Below, in pieces: positions 1 through 6,631 of a stretch of DNA of 9,243 bases. The notes beneath the pieces are model-generated. The model was not told the origin of the DNA. It made no database searches and saw only the letters and a program-made list of their open reading frames with translations. Numbering within the stretch: position 1 is the first letter of the stretch; every line of letters starts with the position of its first letter. Location: NCBI GenBank assembly GCA_963612735.1, contig CAVDWX010000028.1:1-9243 (forward strand), given 5' to 3'. This DNA is from CAVDWX01 sp963612735. GTDB lineage: Bacteria > Bacillota_I > Bacilli_A > RFN20 > CAG-826. The translations under genes were made by a program, and so were the position numbers.

Positions 1-80
1 GTATTAATAATAGTACCATCACTATCAATTAATTGCCCTTTTATTAAAGTCGTTCCGATATCTAAACCGATGTATTTCAT
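1..80 (-). CDS. FGGY-family carbohydrate kinase, N-terminus only (runs off the window)
   Basis: The reverse strand from 80 down to 1 encodes an N-terminus beginning MKYIGLDIGTTLIKGQLID. The GLDIGTT segment is the phosphate-binding loop that opens the ASKHA/FGGY sugar kinases (xylulokinase, ribulokinase, glycerol kinase), which phosphorylate a sugar or polyol with ATP in the cytoplasm. Only 26 codons are visible, so the substrate cannot be read from the sequence. The gene is divergent from an AraC-type regulator and an alpha-L-arabinofuranosidase, so a role in pentose catabolism (L-ribulose or xylulose) is a reasonable inference. No Shine-Dalgarno site precedes the ATG; an extended -10-like element lies 8 nt upstream. 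ROK kinases (GxDxGGTK) fit less well because the second Gly is replaced by Thr. Confidence 0.75.
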   Translation of the reverse strand, partial: MKYIGLDIGTTLIKGQLIDSDGTIIN

Positions 81-88
81 TAGTATAG

Positions 89-97
89 ATATTAACA
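89..97 (-). promoter_or_regulatory. Candidate extended -10 element of the sugar kinase gene
   Basis: On the minus strand, TGtTAATAT (97 to 89) resembles an extended -10 (TGnTATAAT) and ends 8 nt before the kinase ATG. No ribosome binding site lies between, so the transcript would have almost no leader. The match is imperfect (TAATAT) and the DNA is AT-rich, so this is a weak call. Confidence 0.3.
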
Positions 98-101
98 TTT
101 T

Positions 102-138
102 TATTTTCAAAAAATAGAGACAGGTGTTCTTGAAAATA
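102..138. promoter_or_regulatory. Inverted repeat in the divergent promoter region, candidate operator
   Basis: TATTTTCAA at 102-110 is perfectly repeated in inverse orientation as TTGAAAATA at 130-138, with 19 nt between (28 nt centre to centre). It sits between the divergent kinase and regulator genes and just upstream of the kinase -10-like element. This position and geometry suit binding by a dimeric AraC-family regulator, most simply the one encoded at 164-1000. The repeat is seen; the binding is inferred. Nine-base AT-rich repeats do arise by chance. Confidence 0.4.
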
Positions 139-163
139 GTAAAATCATATTAGGAGATACAAA

Positions 164-1000
164 ATGATTAAATTTAATTTAGTAAAATTAGAGGAAATTA
201 TTAAAAATATATATCTACTTTGTCATGTCAAAGTTTCTGTTTTTGATGAAAATATGAATGAAATTCTTTTCTATCCCAAAAAATATAATTCGTATTGTTC
301 TTTGATAAGAAGCAAAGAAATTGGCGATAAAAAGTGTATTCTTGCCGATAACCAAAGATTGAATGAAGTTAGAGAAACTAAAACTGCAAAAACTTATATT
401 TGTCCACACGGCTTAACTGAAGTCTTTGCTCCAATCCTCATTGATGATAATGTTGTTGGGTTTATGATATTAGGACAAATATTAACTGAAAATACGAGCT
501 TAGATGATTTGTTGAACAAGGTTTCGTATCTTGGTTTTAGCGATGAAGTGGTAAAAAAATCGTTAGAAAATCTTGATGTAATTTCAGATAGCCATCTTAA
601 GGCGTGCTCATTTTTAGTTAATGCCTGTGCTCAATATGTTTATATCGATAAGTCAGTCAATATTTTAAGTGACGACTTAGCGGATAAGATAAAAAAATAT
701 ATCGATGAAAATCTTTTTGAAAAAATCACAGTTACCGATTTATGCAATCGTTTTTATTTATCTAGAGTTGCTTTATATAGCGTTTTTGAAAAATATTTTT
801 CTTCTTCAGTTGCAGAATATATCTGCAATAGAAAATTACATAAATCAAAAAAGATTTTAGAACAAAATCCTTCTATGTCTATTCAAGAAGTTAGTGATAT
901 AGTAGGTATCGATGAGAATTATTTTTCTAAGTTATTTAAGAAAAAATATGGCATCACACCTAAAAAATTTCAAAAAGGTAAGTTTGACAAGGAGAGTTAA
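164..1000 (+). CDS. AraC-family transcriptional regulator with N-terminal PocR sensor domain
   Basis: This 278-residue protein is a two-domain cytoplasmic regulator. Residues about 6-160 look like a PocR domain, a ligand-sensing PAS-like module, with the characteristic Cys residues C45 and C58 and a YICPHG segment (C80, H82), then APILIDDNVVGFMILGQ. Residues about 172-272 form the double helix-turn-helix of AraC regulators: first helix pair around TVTDLCNRFYLS, second around SIQEVSDIVGIDENYFSKLF, ending in the family signature KKYGITPKKF. The ATG is preceded by AGGAG (152-156) at 7 nt. The gene is divergent from a sugar kinase and lies 5 bp before the arabinofuranosidase gene, so it probably controls this local pentose regulon. 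The ligand is unknown; a sugar or sugar-derived metabolite is inferred from context only. Confidence 0.88.
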   Translation: MIKFNLVKLEEIIKNIYLLCHVKVSVFDENMNEILFYPKKYNSYCSLIRSKEIGDKKCILADNQRLNEVRETKTAKTYICPHGLTEVFAPILIDDNVVGFMILGQILTENTSLDDLLNKVSYLGFSDEVVKKSLENLDVISDSHLKACSFLVNACAQYVYIDKSVNILSDDLADKIKKYIDENLFEKITVTDLCNRFYLSRVALYSVFEKYFSSSVAEYICNRKLHKSKKILEQNPSMSIQEVSDIVGIDENYFSKLFKKKYGITPKKFQKGKFDKES

Positions 1001-1005
1001 TTTTT

Positions 1006-2493
1006 ATGAAAAATTATAAAGTCATAGTTGATAAAAATTTAATAGTTGGAGAAATAGAAGATACGCTTTTCTCCTCTTTTATTGAGCATTTAGGAAGAGC
1101 GGTATATGGTGGAATTTATGAACCATCTCACCCACTAGCAGATAAAGATGGTTTTCGAAATGATGTTGCTAAAGTAGTGGAGAAACTCAATCTCTCTTTA
1201 GTTAGATATCCTGGTGGAAATTTTGTTTCTGGTTATTTTTGGGAAGATGGCATTGGACCTAAAGAAAATCGTCCTAGTAAAAAAGAAGAAGCATGGAGAA
1301 GCATTGAAACTAATGAAGTCGGCACTGATGAATTCATGAAATGGGCTAATAAAGTAAACATCAAACCTTTTATGGCGGTTAATCTTGGAACTGGCACTAT
1401 TGAAAACGCCAGAAACTTAGTGGAATATTGTAACGCTAATGATGATAGCAAATATGCTAATTTAAGGCGAAAATATGGAAGTAAGATTCCTTATGACGTT
1501 ATTTATTGGGGTCTAGGAAATGAGATGGACGGAGAATGGCAAATCGGTCATTTGAGTGCAGAAAAATATGTTGAAAAAGCAAAAGCTGCCGCTCACGCGA
1601 TGCGGGAAGTTGATCCAAATATTAAATTCATTGGATGTGGTTCATCGATGATTGATATGCCTACATTTCCTGAATGGGACCGCATTGTTTTAGATGGATT
1701 ATATGATGAAATTGATTATTTATCCATTCATCAATATTTTTACGAACAAACTAATGAAGATGATTATTTTGCTTCTTATTTAGCGATGGAGAAATATATT
1801 GGTACGTTTAGAAGTCTTTTAAACTACATTCAAGCAAAACATCGTTATAAAAAACCAATCTATTTATGCTTTGATGAATATAATGTTTGGTATAATACAA
1901 AACCCTTACCAGAAGAATATCAAATCGCTCCCGCTATTTTAGAAGAAAATCAATCGATGAAGGATACATTAGTTTTTGCTGGACTAACTAATGCGCTATT
2001 AAATAACTGCGATATTGTTAAGATTGCTTGTTTAGCGCAATTAGTTAATGTTATTGCTCCGATCATGACTCAAAATGATGGTGGCATTTTATTAAATTCT
2101 ATCTGGTATCCATATTTTAATTTTTGTACTTATATGAGGGGGACATCTTTAAAAGCATTTGTCGCCGGAGGGGAAGAATTTAATTCTCGATTTGGAAAAG
2201 CATATTACATTTCTCAAGCCGTTATTTATCGCGATAATGAATTAGTTATTCAAGTTATTAATTACGCTAAAGAAGAGACGAAAGTTGATTTTGAGATAAG
2301 CGGCTTTTCTCAGCTTGAGCTTATTTCTCATATAGCAATGCACGATGAAGATTTAAATGCTAAAAATACATTTGAAAATCCGACTCGATTAGTTCCTAAC
2401 GAAGTTAAAGATAAGATAAAATTAGATGGACAAAAAGTTGAGATAGAATTAGACAAGTTATCTTGGAATTTTATTAGACTTCGCATTAAATAA
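1006..2493 (+). CDS. abfA: GH51 alpha-L-arabinofuranosidase
   Basis: This 495-residue enzyme matches the usual length of intracellular glycoside hydrolase family 51 arabinofuranosidases, which remove terminal alpha-L-arabinofuranosyl residues from arabino-oligosaccharides with retention. The GH51 landmarks are present: HLGRAVYGGIYEP near residue 28, RYPGGNFVSGYFWEDGIGP at 67-85, the acid/base Glu in GLGNEMDG (E173), and the nucleophile Glu in CFDEYNVWY (E291). The spacing agrees with characterised members such as the Geobacillus enzyme (E175/E294). The C-terminal beta-sandwich ends in LSWNFIRLRIK. There is no signal peptide, so it acts in the cytoplasm on imported oligosaccharides. AAGGAGAG (989-996) lies inside the end of the regulator gene, 9 nt before the ATG, implying co-transcription. 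Its last 36 bp overlap the convergent ATPase gene. Confidence 0.95.
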   Translation: MKNYKVIVDKNLIVGEIEDTLFSSFIEHLGRAVYGGIYEPSHPLADKDGFRNDVAKVVEKLNLSLVRYPGGNFVSGYFWEDGIGPKENRPSKKEEAWRSIETNEVGTDEFMKWANKVNIKPFMAVNLGTGTIENARNLVEYCNANDDSKYANLRRKYGSKIPYDVIYWGLGNEMDGEWQIGHLSAEKYVEKAKAAAHAMREVDPNIKFIGCGSSMIDMPTFPEWDRIVLDGLYDEIDYLSIHQYFYEQTNEDDYFASYLAMEKYIGTFRSLLNYIQAKHRYKKPIYLCFDEYNVWYNTKPLPEEYQIAPAILEENQSMKDTLVFAGLTNALLNNCDIVKIACLAQLVNVIAPIMTQNDGGILLNSIWYPYFNFCTYMRGTSLKAFVAGGEEFNSRFGKAYYISQAVIYRDNELVIQVINYAKEETKVDFEISGFSQLELISHIAMHDEDLNAKNTFENPTRLVPNEVKDKIKLDGQKVEIELDKLSWNFIRLRIK

Positions 2494-3513
2494 TTTTAAT
2501 TTATTGGGCCTGACATTAAAACGAACTATATCTCCTTTTTTGATATTGATTTCTTCGTCATCTTCAATGATTGATCCAAGTAAAGTATCGTCTTTTAATT
2601 TAGCGTTAATATATAAACCGTTTGGCAACATTTTTATCGACAAAATTTCTCCACTTATTGGACCATCTTCATCGATAAATGTATCACTATAAGTAAAAGC
2701 TAAAACATATGGTTTTTTAGTTCTTTTTTCATTAAATGGGATGGAAAATGCTGAGTTTTTAATATTTTTTCCATCGAATTCAACATCGAATTCGTTTAGA
2801 CTTCCTTCGTTGATAAGCTGCATTACTTTTAAATTTTTGGGATCACTTTTAATTTCTTTTAATGTTCCTTGTTGAATAATTTTCCCTCTTTCCATGACCC
2901 ACACTAAAGTGGCTAATTCTTCAGCGTCTTTAATATCGTGGGAGATATAAATAAAAGAGGAATTATATTTTTTGAATATGGTTTTTAATTCATTTTTTAT
3001 TCTTGTTTTTTGAGGTAAATCTAAATTAGAAAGAGGCTCATCTAATAATAGTAATGAGGGCTCTCTAATTAAGGCTTTAGCAATACATACTCGTTGCTTT
3101 TGCCCATCTGAAAGATGCTTTGGTTTGAAATTTAAATAATACTCTAATCCAAATGAGGCAAGAATATCTTTGACGCGCATATCTTTTTCAATTTCGTTCA
3201 TCTTAAATCCATTAAGAGCAAGCATTACGTTATGATAAATGGTTAGATGTGGATATAAAGGGAAATTTTGAAATACCATCGTTAAATCTCGAGAAGCGGT
3301 TTTCATATTAGTAGCGTCGACATCATTTATATAAACACTACCTTCATCTGGATCTAATATTCCGGATATGATTTTAAATAATGTTGTTTTGCCACTTCCA
3401 GATTCGCCTAAAACAACGACGAATGATTTTTCTTTAATAACGGCATTTATATTTTCTAAAGCAATATATCCATTAGGATAGGTATATTTAATATCTTTTA
3501 ATTCTAAAATCAT
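2458..3513 (-). CDS. ABC transporter ATP-binding protein, MalK/UgpC-type, divergent
   Basis: This 351-residue protein is an ABC nucleotide-binding subunit of the sugar-importer (CUT1) type. Walker A is GESGSGKTT (36-44), the Q-loop is VFQNFPLYPHLT (Q82), the signature is LSDGQ (134-138) rather than LSGGQ, Walker B is LLLLDEP (154-160, catalytic E159), and the H-loop is SHD (H192). Residues about 240-351 form a TOBE-like regulatory domain ending in RFNVRPNKLKLFNA. All catalytic residues are present, so it should be active. Its start overlaps the stop of the upstream DUF624-like gene as ATGA (3510-3513), implying translational coupling, with AAGGG (3526-3522) as ribosome site. No permease is adjacent, so the substrate is unknown; carbohydrate import is inferred from family and context. 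Its 3' end overlaps the arabinofuranosidase gene. Confidence 0.9.
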   Translation of the reverse strand: MILELKDIKYTYPNGYIALENINAVIKEKSFVVVLGESGSGKTTLFKIISGILDPDEGSVYINDVDATNMKTASRDLTMVFQNFPLYPHLTIYHNVMLALNGFKMNEIEKDMRVKDILASFGLEYYLNFKPKHLSDGQKQRVCIAKALIREPSLLLLDEPLSNLDLPQKTRIKNELKTIFKKYNSSFIYISHDIKDAEELATLVWVMERGKIIQQGTLKEIKSDPKNLKVMQLINEGSLNEFDVEFDGKNIKNSAFSIPFNEKRTKKPYVLAFTYSDTFIDEDGPISGEILSIKMLPNGLYINAKLKDDTLLGSIIEDDEEINIKKGDIVRFNVRPNKLKLFNAKSNKIPR

Positions 3514-4412
3514 GAATTAAACCCTTCATCTTCACTGTTTTTATTTTTATTATTAAATAGCCCTTGTCGATAGGCATCTTTGAACTGCTTTTTATTTACT
3601 AATTCATCGAAGATATAGATGTTAAATAAGGCCACTACAAGAGCGGAATTTCCAAATCCGATAGCAATATAAATTAAAGTAAAAGTATATAAAATAGGAG
3701 CATAACCGATAACCCACACAATGATATATGGCATTATTGTGGTGATTAACGATAATAGACATAATGGAAGTCGAGTGAAGACCATTAAGAATGAATTTTT
3801 TAGTAATTTGATAAAGGAACATTTATAAATCATATATATCATTATTGATAGTGACCACATCATGTATAAAAGTATAGAAACAATAATAAAGGTAACTAGT
3901 AAGATAGGGTAATAAGGAATTTCACTTTTAAAATAAAATAGATTAATGAAATAATTCAAGATTGATAATATTCCAAAATAAAATAATGTTATTCCTAATG
4001 TTCCTAGGCAATTCTTTTTAATGCCGTTAAAGAAATCTCTTTTAAAAATAACTCCTTCGTTTTTAATATGCCTTTTATATACATATAGTGCACCGGCTAC
4101 CCCAATTGAAAATATCAAAAAACACAATAATAAAATAAATCCATACCATCCTTGAAATGACATGATATTTTTGCTCACTTCCTCACTCGTGGAATTATTA
4201 GTTAGACCTGTAATTATTCTTGTTCGTACATATAAGGCTAATAATAATGGGATAGCAAATATAGCCATCATCAGTGAAATTTTAAATATTAACAATAGGT
4301 TTGTCTTATATGTAAATCTAAACAATTGACGATAAGAAGTTGGAAGCGCTAAAGTGGTATTATTTTTAAAATTATGGCTTAAGGTTCGATTGACTTTCTT
4401 TTTCTTTTTCAT
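3510..4412 (-). CDS. Six-helix membrane protein, DUF624/YesL-like
   Basis: This 300-residue protein has a Lys-rich cytoplasmic start (MKKKKKVNR) and about six hydrophobic segments near residues 38-62, 90-112, 137-160, 166-196, 213-235 and 237-266, followed by a charged tail. The loop KRHIKNEGVIFKRDFFNGIKKN (113-134) resembles the conserved loop of DUF624 (YesL) proteins, which commonly lie beside CUT1 sugar-transporter and glycosidase genes and whose biochemical role is not established. It lacks the EAA loop of ABC permeases, so it is not an obvious transmembrane domain for the flanking ATPases. It sits between two ATPase genes, overlapping the downstream one by 4 bp, with a 37-bp gap on the other side. 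No Shine-Dalgarno site precedes the ATG; an extended -10 lies 6 nt upstream. Confidence 0.72.
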   Translation of the reverse strand: MKKKKKVNRTLSHNFKNNTTLALPTSYRQLFRFTYKTNLLLIFKISLMMAIFAIPLLLALYVRTRIITGLTNNSTSEEVSKNIMSFQGWYGFILLLCFLIFSIGVAGALYVYKRHIKNEGVIFKRDFFNGIKKNCLGTLGITLFYFGILSILNYFINLFYFKSEIPYYPILLVTFIIVSILLYMMWSLSIMIYMIYKCSFIKLLKNSFLMVFTRLPLCLLSLITTIMPYIIVWVIGYAPILYTFTLIYIAIGFGNSALVVALFNIYIFDELVNKKQFKDAYRQGLFNNKNKNSEDEGFNS

Positions 4413-4418
4413 GCATTA

Positions 4419-4427
4419 ATAATAGCA
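4419..4427 (-). promoter_or_regulatory. Extended -10 element placed for a leaderless transcript of the DUF624-like gene
   Basis: On the minus strand TGcTATTAT (4427 to 4419) matches the extended -10 consensus TGnTATAAT at all but one position. Exactly 6 nt separate it from the ATG at 4412, which puts the expected start site on the A of the start codon. No Shine-Dalgarno site is present. The element lies in the 37-bp gap after the MsmX-like gene, so the second and third genes may have their own promoter. Confidence 0.42.
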
Positions 4428-4449
4428 TTTTTAGTCGATAAATCTTATC

Positions 4450-5715
4450 TTATTCGCCTAAATAAATAGCTTTACCAGTTTTGATATCGAATAGATGAGC
4501 TTTACTACTTCGAATGTGTAAAATCATCGTATCTCCCTCTTTAATTTCTTCTTCAGTTTTAATTTTTGCGAGCATATCTTTTTCACCAAAATCAAAATGT
4601 ATATAATACTCATCTCCTAATAGTTCGGATAATTTGACAGTGGTTACAATTGTATTTTGCTCTTCTACCGTATCAATCTTTTTAATCGCTTCAGGTCTAA
4701 TTCCAAAAGTTATATCGTGGGCATTACCTTTTACAATGTCTTCTAATCTTTGTTTTTCTATTATTAATTTATTATATTCATCAATATTTTTATTAGTTTC
4801 TTCATACGAGATTAGTTTATTTATAATGGCATCGAGTTCTTCTTGATAAAATTGATCATGAGTATCGATTAAGGCTTTATGTAATTTAATTTTATTTCCA
4901 TCTTTGAATAATAAAAAGCCATTATCGTAAATTACAGGGGCGAAATTCATAGCAGGGCTTCCGATAAATGAAGCAACAAATTTATTCGCAGGATGACGAT
5001 ATATTTCTAGAGGCGTCCCAATTTGTTGAATATATCCACCTTTCATAACAACAATGCGATCCGCCATGGTCATTGCTTCGGTTTGATCATGAGTAACATA
5101 TATTGTTGTCGTATTTAATTTTTTGTGTAAACGGATGATTTCGCTTCTCATCTGAACGCGCAGTTTAGCGTCTAAGTTTGATAAAGGCTCATCCATTAAA
5201 AATAATTGAGCATTTCTAACAATAGCTCGACCAAGAGCGACGCGCTGTCTCTGCCCACCAGAAAGTGCTTTTGGTTTACGGTCAAGATAATCTTCTAATT
5301 CTAATACTTGTGCCGCTTCATGCACTCTTTGCTTGATTTCTTCTTTTGGGTAATGCCTAACTTTTAATGAGAAAGCCATATTATCGTAAACTGTTAAGTT
5401 AGGATATAAAGCATAACTTTGGAAAACCATGGCGATATCTCGATCTTTTGACACCAAGTCATTAGCGTATTTCCCGTCGATATATAGTTCACCGCTTGTG
5501 ATATCTTCTAAACCCGCAATCATTCTAAGAGTGGTTGATTTGCCACATCCAGATGGACCAACAAAAACGATAAATTCTCTTTTCTTAATATCTAGATTGA
5601 AATCAAAGACAGCATGCACGTTTTTATCGTAAATCTTATTAATGTTGATAAGTCGAACAAATGGTTCATCAGTTGCTAAAATTTCTTTAGCGGGTTGGAT
5701 ATCATTTTCACTCAT
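4450..5715 (-). CDS. msmX: Multi-sugar ABC transporter ATP-binding protein, MsmX/UgpC-type, with coiled-coil-like insertion
   Basis: This ATPase (421 residues from the ATG at 5715) belongs to the MsmX/MalK/UgpC group, which powers carbohydrate importers and is often shared among several permease pairs. Walker A is GPSGCGKST (53-61), the Q-loop is VFQSYALYPNLT (Q99), the signature is LSGGQ (151-155), Walker B is LFLMDEP (171-177, catalytic E176), and the H-loop is THD (H209). The TOBE region contains ITFGIRPEAI (335-344). Typical members have about 365-380 residues; the excess is a charged, helix-like stretch at about 281-331 (EELDAIINKLISYEE, then NKLIIEKQRLEDIVK) just before the GIRPE motif. 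A GTG at 5724 would add three residues but lies inside the Shine-Dalgarno AGGTGA (5726-5721), so the ATG at 5715 is preferred. The gene symbol is by family resemblance. Confidence 0.9.
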   Translation of the reverse strand: MSENDIQPAKEILATDEPFVRLININKIYDKNVHAVFDFNLDIKKREFIVFVGPSGCGKSTTLRMIAGLEDITSGELYIDGKYANDLVSKDRDIAMVFQSYALYPNLTVYDNMAFSLKVRHYPKEEIKQRVHEAAQVLELEDYLDRKPKALSGGQRQRVALGRAIVRNAQLFLMDEPLSNLDAKLRVQMRSEIIRLHKKLNTTTIYVTHDQTEAMTMADRIVVMKGGYIQQIGTPLEIYRHPANKFVASFIGSPAMNFAPVIYDNGFLLFKDGNKIKLHKALIDTHDQFYQEELDAIINKLISYEETNKNIDEYNKLIIEKQRLEDIVKGNAHDITFGIRPEAIKKIDTVEEQNTIVTTVKLSELLGDEYYIHFDFGEKDMLAKIKTEEEIKEGDTMILHIRSSKAHLFDIKTGKAIYLGE

Positions 5716-5720
5716 ATAAA

Positions 5721-5740
5721 TCACCTACGTTTCGATTATA
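5721..5740 (-). promoter_or_regulatory. -10 box and ribosome site of the MsmX-like gene
   Basis: On the minus strand a perfect TATAAT (5740 to 5735) is followed by AGGTGA (5726 to 5721), 5 nt before the ATG at 5715. This is a normal leadered arrangement, with a predicted start site near 5728. No convincing -35 is seen 16-18 nt upstream. Confidence 0.4.
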
Positions 5741-5883
5741 TTACATTAGATAATTAGATGTGTTTTTTTGCTTTTATTTGAACAATAAATACTAAAAATA
5801 AATACTTATTTCCATAATTTGCTCATTAGCTATAAATGTTTTAGTAATTAAAGAATTCACTAAATTAGTTTTTTATTGACCCG

Positions 5884-6522
5884 CTATTTGTTAGAAACAT
5901 TAGTAAATATATAGGCAAGTAAGTTGAAGTAATCTTTTTGATTTTCATCAGCCTTTATTTCATTAACATCATTATTATCGATATCATGATTAGCGATGCT
6001 ATAAAAGCATTTATTATCATATTTAAGACCGTAGAAGTAAGTCTTATCATTATTTAATTCGCTTTTTAGAAAATATTTATAGGTATAATCAAGAAAATGC
6101 GTCGAATTATTAATGAATGTATTATATTCATCTAAGCGGTAATTATTAAAGGTAGCGAAATCGTTATTATAGATATTAGTAAAAACGTCATCATTTAGAT
6201 TATTAATTCTAAAATTGATGAGTACCTCTTTATCATCAGCACTAGATAATAAACCGTATTCCATCGTGCTATTGATATAGTTTAAGGAAACGATTCTTTT
6301 ACTTTTAAATTCTTCATAAGTGGATAAATCTTTTCTAATAAGCGTATCGCTATAAGCAAATAAATTATCGTAGATGATATTGGCTTTATTAGAAGAAGAG
6401 GAACTGCTTTTATCTTTATTTTTAAGAATGAAAATGATTCCTAATATGGAAATTAAGGTTAGGAGTATAATGATAAATAAAATCCATAATATCCTTCTTT
6501 TCTTTTTGTTATCTAGGTTCAT
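5884..6522 (-). CDS. Unknown single-pass membrane protein with Ser-rich linker
   Basis: I do not recognise this protein. From the ATG at 6522 it has 212 residues: a basic cytoplasmic start (MNLDNKKKRR), one hydrophobic segment at about 11-33, a KNKDK stop-transfer, a six-Ser linker (39-44), then an Asn/Tyr/Asp-rich domain of about 165 residues predicted to lie outside the cell. No enzyme motif or Cys pair stands out (one Cys, near 172). An in-frame ATG at 6582 would add 20 residues (MFGLILCFLIHIRIYNYHRR). That extension uses less typical codons (ATA, AGG) and covers a promoter-like sequence ending 6 nt before 6522, so the shorter form is preferred. Neither start has a Shine-Dalgarno site. The gene is divergent from the LRAT-like gene, 109 bp apart. 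Confidence 0.65.
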   Translation of the reverse strand: MNLDNKKKRRILWILFIIILLTLISILGIIFILKNKDKSSSSSSNKANIIYDNLFAYSDTLIRKDLSTYEEFKSKRIVSLNYINSTMEYGLLSSADDKEVLINFRINNLNDDVFTNIYNNDFATFNNYRLDEYNTFINNSTHFLDYTYKYFLKSELNNDKTYFYGLKYDNKCFYSIANHDIDNNDVNEIKADENQKDYFNLLAYIFTNVSNK

Positions 6523-6528
6523 ACGTCT

Positions 6529-6558
6529 ATGATAATTATATATCCTTATATGTATCAA
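6529..6558 (-). promoter_or_regulatory. Candidate promoter of the Ser-linker membrane protein gene
   Basis: On the minus strand TTGATA (6558 to 6553) and TATCAT (6534 to 6529), each one base off consensus, are separated by 18 nt. Six nt then separate the -10 from the ATG at 6522, as for a leaderless transcript. A perfect TATAAT (6540 to 6535) also overlaps this region, so the exact -10 is ambiguous. Confidence 0.35.
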
Positions 6559-6616
6559 AAAGCATAAAATCAAGCCAAACATTTAACTGCTTTTTTAATT
6601 ATAAAGTTACCTTTTA

Positions 6617-6625
6617 TGGTATAGT
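6617..6625 (+). promoter_or_regulatory. Extended -10 element placed for a leaderless LRAT-like transcript
   Basis: TGgTATAGT (6617-6625) matches the extended -10 consensus TGnTATAAT with one change. Six nt later comes the ATG at 6632, which is where transcription should start. No Shine-Dalgarno site exists between them and no good -35 is seen, which is common for extended -10 promoters. Confidence 0.5.
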
Positions 6626-6631
6626 TAAGTC

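Noticed and set aside
3510..3512. Possible UGA-as-Trp genetic code, suggested by the Mollicute-like base composition
   Set aside because: Trp is TGG in every gene, including conserved positions of GH51 and the MsmX-like protein. Frames end at family-typical lengths, and the TGA here fits an ATGA stop/start overlap.
3622..3822. Open frame on the minus strand within the DUF624-like gene
   Set aside because: It lies wholly inside a better-supported gene in another frame, has no ribosome site, and its composition is that of a shifted membrane-protein frame.
5716..5724. GTG at 5724 as start of the MsmX-like gene
   Set aside because: The GTG lies inside the Shine-Dalgarno AGGTGA that serves the ATG at 5715; starting there would leave no ribosome site.
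5716..5883. Possible terminator or small RNA between the Ser-linker gene and the MsmX-like gene
   Set aside because: Only short AT-rich repeats (AATACT copies, ACTAAATTAGT) are present; no stem of useful strength with a T-run in the right direction was seen.
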